A stretch of DNA of 56,876 nt from positions 84,008 to 140,883 of the forward strand of contig NZ_JARIXP010000003.1 in assembly GCF_029269265.1 (NCBI RefSeq), written 5' to 3'. How positions within the stretch are numbered: position 1 is the first letter of the stretch; each line of letters begins with the position of its first letter. The notes below the pieces were generated by a model. It worked only from the letters and a program-made list of their open reading frames with translations. It was not told the DNA's origin and searched no databases. Origin of the DNA: Rheinheimera sp. 1928-s. GTDB taxonomy: Bacteria; Pseudomonadota; Gammaproteobacteria; Enterobacterales; Alteromonadaceae. This document shows positions 53,055 to 56,876 of this stretch, in pieces. The position numbers and the translations under genes are program-made.

Positions 53055-56000
53055 GTGTCTGATAAATCAAGCGACTATGATTACAGTTTTAAGGTTCTAC
53101 ATGAAAGAATCGCCGACGTAGATCTATTTGAAGACCAAACTCATGAGAGTTTAGCGAATACACTAGTCAGACTAATTAAAACCTCTGATAAGGGAATGAC
53201 TATTGGGCTTGAGGGCGCTTGGGGGTCCGGCAAGTCAACCGTCATCCACTTACTTGCTTCGAAGTTACATTCTGATGTTGACGCTAAAACTTTGTTTTTC
53301 TCATTTGATGCATGGGCTCATGATGGAGACCCTCTGAGAAAAATATTTTTAGAGAGCCTCTTAGAAAAAATTGATCCTGAAGGTAAAGATGACTCTCTTA
53401 CAGAATTAAAATCTAAGGTAAGCGCACGTTCAAAAAAGGTAGAAGTGGTCACTAGCAAAGGGGTGTCAGTTCTCGGCAAGTTAATATCGATATCTGCATT
53501 TCTTGTACCACTCGGCGCAGCATTACTTTCAGCGCTAAATTATGAAAAAATCTTTGCTCCATGGCATAAAAGTGCTGATTCAGTTTCTTGGCCATTTTTA
53601 TTCGGCATGATGTTTGTCTTGATGCCATTACTCGTCATGTTTTTCTGGTGGTTAGCTAGTTTAGTTAACCCAAAGTTGACGTGGGATTTTCTAGAGTCGG
53701 ATTCAACTGAAACCTATACACAAGATATAACTGAGGATGGGGAACGAACATCTATTGAATTTGAACGTTTTTTTTCAGAAATAATGGAAAAAATTCTTAC
53801 GAAGGAATGCAAGTATGACCGTTGCATTATTGTTATTGATAATTTGGATCGGGTTGAACCAGACTTTGCGCAAAGTATCTGGTCTACATTACAGACTTTT
53901 TTTCAACATCGTTCCACTACAAGCATAAGAGATAACTCCAACTGGAGAGACAGACTTTGGTTTGTCGTGCCTTTTGATCGAGAAGGACTTTGCAAGGTCT
54001 GGTCTGCCCAAAGCAGCAATCTTGAACAAACACAATTATCGCATTTAGATAATTATGAGCAATCTGAGTACAAGTCCATGCAACGATTTCAGTACTCGAC
54101 TGATGAAGTAGCAAAATCATTTTTCGAAAAATGCTTCCAAGTAATTGCTGATGTGCCATCTCCTGTTATGTCGGCCTGGATTAATTACTTTAATCAAGCC
54201 GTGGAGACATCGCTGAATGGATGGCCTCACGAACGTATTGAAGAATTCAAAGCGACATATATCCGGTGTATGAGTAAGTTAGATTCCTCTCCAACCCCCA
54301 GAGAAATGCATTCAACAATTAATAAAGTAGGGATTATTACTTTAGAATTTAAAGACTTATTCTCAGCGGAGGCTGTGTGTATATTCGCTTTACTTAAACT
54401 TACTGAGAACGAGGCTTACATCAGGAAGTCTCTTCTGAGGCAAGGTATCCCAAAAGAGATCCCTACCATCAGACCTGTGGAAGAAATCAGATCTCATCTG
54501 GCTGGACTTCTCTTTAAAGTCTCTCCTGAAAAAGGTATTCAGCTTTTAATCGCTCCTGAAATCAGAAATAGCCTTCAAAAGGGCGATGGGGAAACGCTTT
54601 CTCTATTATTCAAAGCTCATAAGCAAGCATTCTGGGTCGGGTGGGTTGCAAGTCGTACGGAATGGATGATTACAGATAGGCATACCGATGAGTATCGAAT
54701 AAACGCAACTAATGCTATTTATCATGCATTTAAATCTGATAAAAATTTAATAAAAGGAGATATCGATAACTTAAAATCTGTATGGGTTAAAACGTTTGAG
54801 AACTGGCGGTTTGAAGATTATTCATTTTTACAACCGATTACGCAAATAATTGAGCTAACTAATCAAGAGGAAGGCATATTATCTTGGTTAGGTCAGGAAA
54901 TGAAGGCAAAAATAAAAGAAATAGTTAACAAGGTAGAGTCAGAAGATTTCCCTGAGTCACAGCTACCATACATCGCCGAGCTTGATAATTTTTTACACAA
55001 TAAAGGGAATTTCTTACCGCAACTATTATATCCCAAGCTAAACGCAAGCAACTGGCAAAGGTGGATACAATATCAGGAACAATATATTGATACTCGGTTT
55101 TTGACAGTGTTACCTGCTAAAGGGGCGTTGGAATCAATTATTCGTTCGGGATTTAACTCTCCTACAATAGATAAGAAACTATTAAACACTATCAGAATAT
55201 CATGTGAATTATACTCATCTTGTCGCGAATGGGAGACAACAATCGACGTAATGTTAAGTTGGGCAAATTTACCAAATCGCGAAAGTGAATGTGAAGATTT
55301 TTATTCTCTGCTAATACATCTACTCGCAAACTCTACAGATAATGTTAGGAAAAAAATTAAAGAATGCCTAAATGCAGGGGATTTCTGGGTTAGAAGCAAT
55401 CTATCGCCGATTAAAACCAATCCTTCCCTCCCTGTTCTTGCTGCATTATGCATTGAAAACATGCAAGAAAGCCTTTTGGTAGGTGTGGAGGTAAAAACAT
55501 TTTGGAAAGAAGAAAATGGAAGTGTAAATTGTGAAGATGTAGTAGTTTTGTTTGAAAAATCAAAATCTCTCAGCCATATATGGAATATGGCGTCCGACAA
55601 AGAGTATCTCCTCGCATTAAATATAATTTGCAATAGCGATAATGATTCTTTGTTTTCACAGAGAAGAGGCATTTATCATTTAGATAATTTAGATGCACTT
55701 AATAAATCTGAATTATCCAGAATTGTAAATAAATTGTGCGAAAATGGCGCTTTAAGTGCTTATGAAGATGGACTGAAAAGCTCACCAAAACCGTTTGCTT
55801 ATGTTATGTATTTACTGCTAAATCATGGTGGTGGTAAAGCTGATTCCATCATAAATAATGTTATATCGAGCTTGTCGGAAGATGACTGGTTAGTTGCCCT
55901 TAAGGAGAATAGTTATCTTCATGATTGCATAAGGAGAAAGCATATTAATTTCTCTAAGGCATTTAAAAGTCATTTGGTTGAAATTATCCAAAATTATGAA

Positions 56001-56447
56001 AATAAAGACTTTGAATGGATTTGGGATGATTTTGATAGGTTGGTCTCTAAAACAATGGATTTTAACCGAACTATTCTTCCTACTCTTTGTGATACCTACT
56101 TTTCGACTAACGAAGATCTTTTGTCGCAAAAAGGTTTTGAAAAGTTATCTGGGATTGTAGAAAAAAACATTTCGAGACAGCCTCAGATTGCTATTGAAAA
56201 AAGAGTAATAAGTTGGCTTGAAAACAGCCAGAACGAGCGTATTAGATGGCTACTTACTGCCAATTTGAAAATAAAAGAACCGCCGCTTGAGTTATTGGTT
56301 TCACTTGTTGTGCAATACAAATTAGAGCATCCAGAAAATTCGGAGCTTTACGACGATATTGGTGATCGGTTTGGTTTTTATGACAAACTATTAGTCACTG
56401 AGGAAAGTAAGTCAGAAGACAGCACCACGGAAGGAATGTTAGGCTAA
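53055..56447 (+). CDS. KAP-family P-loop NTPase, membrane anchored
   Basis: The product is 1130 residues from a GTG at 53055 preceded by AAAAGGAG. Walker A is GAWGSGKST (G54-T62). Two membrane helices (~138-162 and ~179-204) split the NTPase, as in KAP proteins (Kidins220/ARMS and PifA). Walker B is IIVIDNLDRV (D262, D265). The long C-terminal part is helical with no recognised domain. The gene is visibly more AT-rich than its surroundings, consistent with recent transfer. KAP members include phage-exclusion proteins, so defence is possible. Confidence 0.8.
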   Translation: MSDKSSDYDYSFKVLHERIADVDLFEDQTHESLANTLVRLIKTSDKGMTIGLEGAWGSGKSTVIHLLASKLHSDVDAKTLFFSFDAWAHDGDPLRKIFLESLLEKIDPEGKDDSLTELKSKVSARSKKVEVVTSKGVSVLGKLISISAFLVPLGAALLSALNYEKIFAPWHKSADSVSWPFLFGMMFVLMPLLVMFFWWLASLVNPKLTWDFLESDSTETYTQDITEDGERTSIEFERFFSEIMEKILTKECKYDRCIIVIDNLDRVEPDFAQSIWSTLQTFFQHRSTTSIRDNSNWRDRLWFVVPFDREGLCKVWSAQSSNLEQTQLSHLDNYEQSEYKSMQRFQYSTDEVAKSFFEKCFQVIADVPSPVMSAWINYFNQAVETSLNGWPHERIEEFKATYIRCMSKLDSSPTPREMHSTINKVGIITLEFKDLFSAEAVCIFALLKLTENEAYIRKSLLRQGIPKEIPTIRPVEEIRSHLAGLLFKVSPEKGIQLLIAPEIRNSLQKGDGETLSLLFKAHKQAFWVGWVASRTEWMITDRHTDEYRINATNAIYHAFKSDKNLIKGDIDNLKSVWVKTFENWRFEDYSFLQPITQIIELTNQEEGILSWLGQEMKAKIKEIVNKVESEDFPESQLPYIAELDNFLHNKGNFLPQLLYPKLNASNWQRWIQYQEQYIDTRFLTVLPAKGALESIIRSGFNSPTIDKKLLNTIRISCELYSSCREWETTIDVMLSWANLPNRESECEDFYSLLIHLLANSTDNVRKKIKECLNAGDFWVRSNLSPIKTNPSLPVLAALCIENMQESLLVGVEVKTFWKEENGSVNCEDVVVLFEKSKSLSHIWNMASDKEYLLALNIICNSDNDSLFSQRRGIYHLDNLDALNKSELSRIVNKLCENGALSAYEDGLKSSPKPFAYVMYLLLNHGGGKADSIINNVISSLSEDDWLVALKENSYLHDCIRRKHINFSKAFKSHLVEIIQNYENKDFEWIWDDFDRLVSKTMDFNRTILPTLCDTYFSTNEDLLSQKGFEKLSGIVEKNISRQPQIAIEKRVISWLENSQNERIRWLLTANLKIKEPPLELLVSLVVQYKLEHPENSELYDDIGDRFGFYDKLLVTEESKSEDSTTEGMLG

Positions 56448-56643
56448 GTAGATTCGACTGATTAATAATGTTCCTTGCTGGAATCGATTGAGAGATAGGT
56501 AACATTGTTGACATTCATATTACTAAACTGAAAAGCTATTTTGGCGTACAATCAATCTAGCTCCTCTTTGAGCTTTCAAACGGCAGCAAGCCAAACCTGT
56601 TGACTTGCTGAGATACCTAGTTCAATCCGGCCCTTGACCCGGC

Positions 56644-56667
56644 AATGCGCAAAACTATTTGCGCATT
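56644..56667. terminator. Perfect 10-bp stem hairpin between KAP gene and ilvA
   Basis: AATGCGCAAA pairs with TTTGCGCATT around ACTA. No strong T-run follows. It may end either convergent gene. The rest of 56448-56679 shows no gene. Confidence 0.5.
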
Positions 56668-56679
56668 GAGCTCCCGCCC

Positions 56680-56876
56680 TCACCCCGCCGTCAAAAACAC
56701 CTTATAAGCCCCATTGCTGGTCACCAGCCGATACTCATAGCCTAGCGTATCCAAATGCTCCGCAATTTCCGCATGATCAGCTATTTCAAAGCCAGCCAAT
56801 ACATCGCCAGTAGCAGCGCCGTGGTTGCGGTAGTGGAATAAAGTGATATTCCATTTTTCGCCCAGGGTATTGAGGA
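56680..56876 (-). CDS. ilvA: Threonine dehydratase, C-terminal end (truncated by window edge)
   Basis: The last ~65 residues are present and the frame runs off the window. The sequence NITLFHYRNHGAATGDVLAG and LGYEYRLVTSNGAYKVFL match the C-terminal ACT-like regulatory domain of biosynthetic threonine deaminase, which binds isoleucine. It makes 2-ketobutyrate for isoleucine synthesis. Its stop is a TGA at 56680-56682. Confidence 0.88.
   Translation of the reverse strand, partial: LNTLGEKWNITLFHYRNHGAATGDVLAGFEIADHAEIAEHLDTLGYEYRLVTSNGAYKVFLTAG

Overview
The window looks like chromosomal DNA from a marine or freshwater gammaproteobacterium of the Rheinheimera/Alishewanella type. This is an inference from gene content: an AHAS III-type IlvIH pair, ZapA with a small coiled-coil partner, ArfA, a YjeH exporter beside an Lrp-type regulator, MHYT and HD-GYP signalling proteins, TonB-dependent uptake and an assimilatory nitrite cluster. 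No rRNA, tRNA, CRISPR array or complete insertion sequence was found.

Bases 1-13,200 hold the end of ilvI, then ilvH, a CPA2 antiporter, an NRAMP metal transporter, two small acetyltransferases, an amine-oxidase-like flavoprotein, a solute-binding protein, a glycine-zipper protein, a periplasmic-sensor diguanylate cyclase, an Lrp/AsnC regulator divergent from yjeH, and small envelope proteins. Bases 13,200-30,500 hold a dipeptidase, a large MHYT hybrid kinase coupled to an HD-GYP response regulator, lipoproteins, an S9 peptidase, zapA with its partner, arfA (with a terminator inside its coding region), a small outer-membrane barrel, a DsbA/FrnE-like protein, an M14-like hydrolase, a TonB-dependent siderophore receptor and an FKBP isomerase.

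Bases 30,500-40,200 form a nitrite assimilation regulon. A NIT-ANTAR antiterminator (NasR type) lies beside a formate/nitrite channel and a PP2C-kinase fusion on the + strand. nirB, nirD, cobA and an outer-membrane porin follow on the - strand. Both transcription units begin with a leader that holds an upstream hairpin and an intrinsic terminator, the arrangement expected for ANTAR antitermination. No nitrate reductase is visible in the window.

Bases 40,500-49,100 hold a SIMPL protein, two secreted peptidase-like proteins, ilvE, a flavin oxidoreductase divergent from a MerR regulator with a stretched-spacer promoter, and a membrane protein plus XRE regulator pair behind three operator-like palindromes.

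Bases 49,100-56,680 look accessory. They hold a membrane-anchored alpha/beta hydrolase with a lipoprotein, a stretch with possible gene remnants, a HEPN-like protein and an AT-rich 1130-residue KAP-type P-loop NTPase with two membrane helices. The HEPN/KAP pair is the best candidate here for an undescribed, possibly anti-phage, system. The window closes with the 3' end of ilvA on the - strand.
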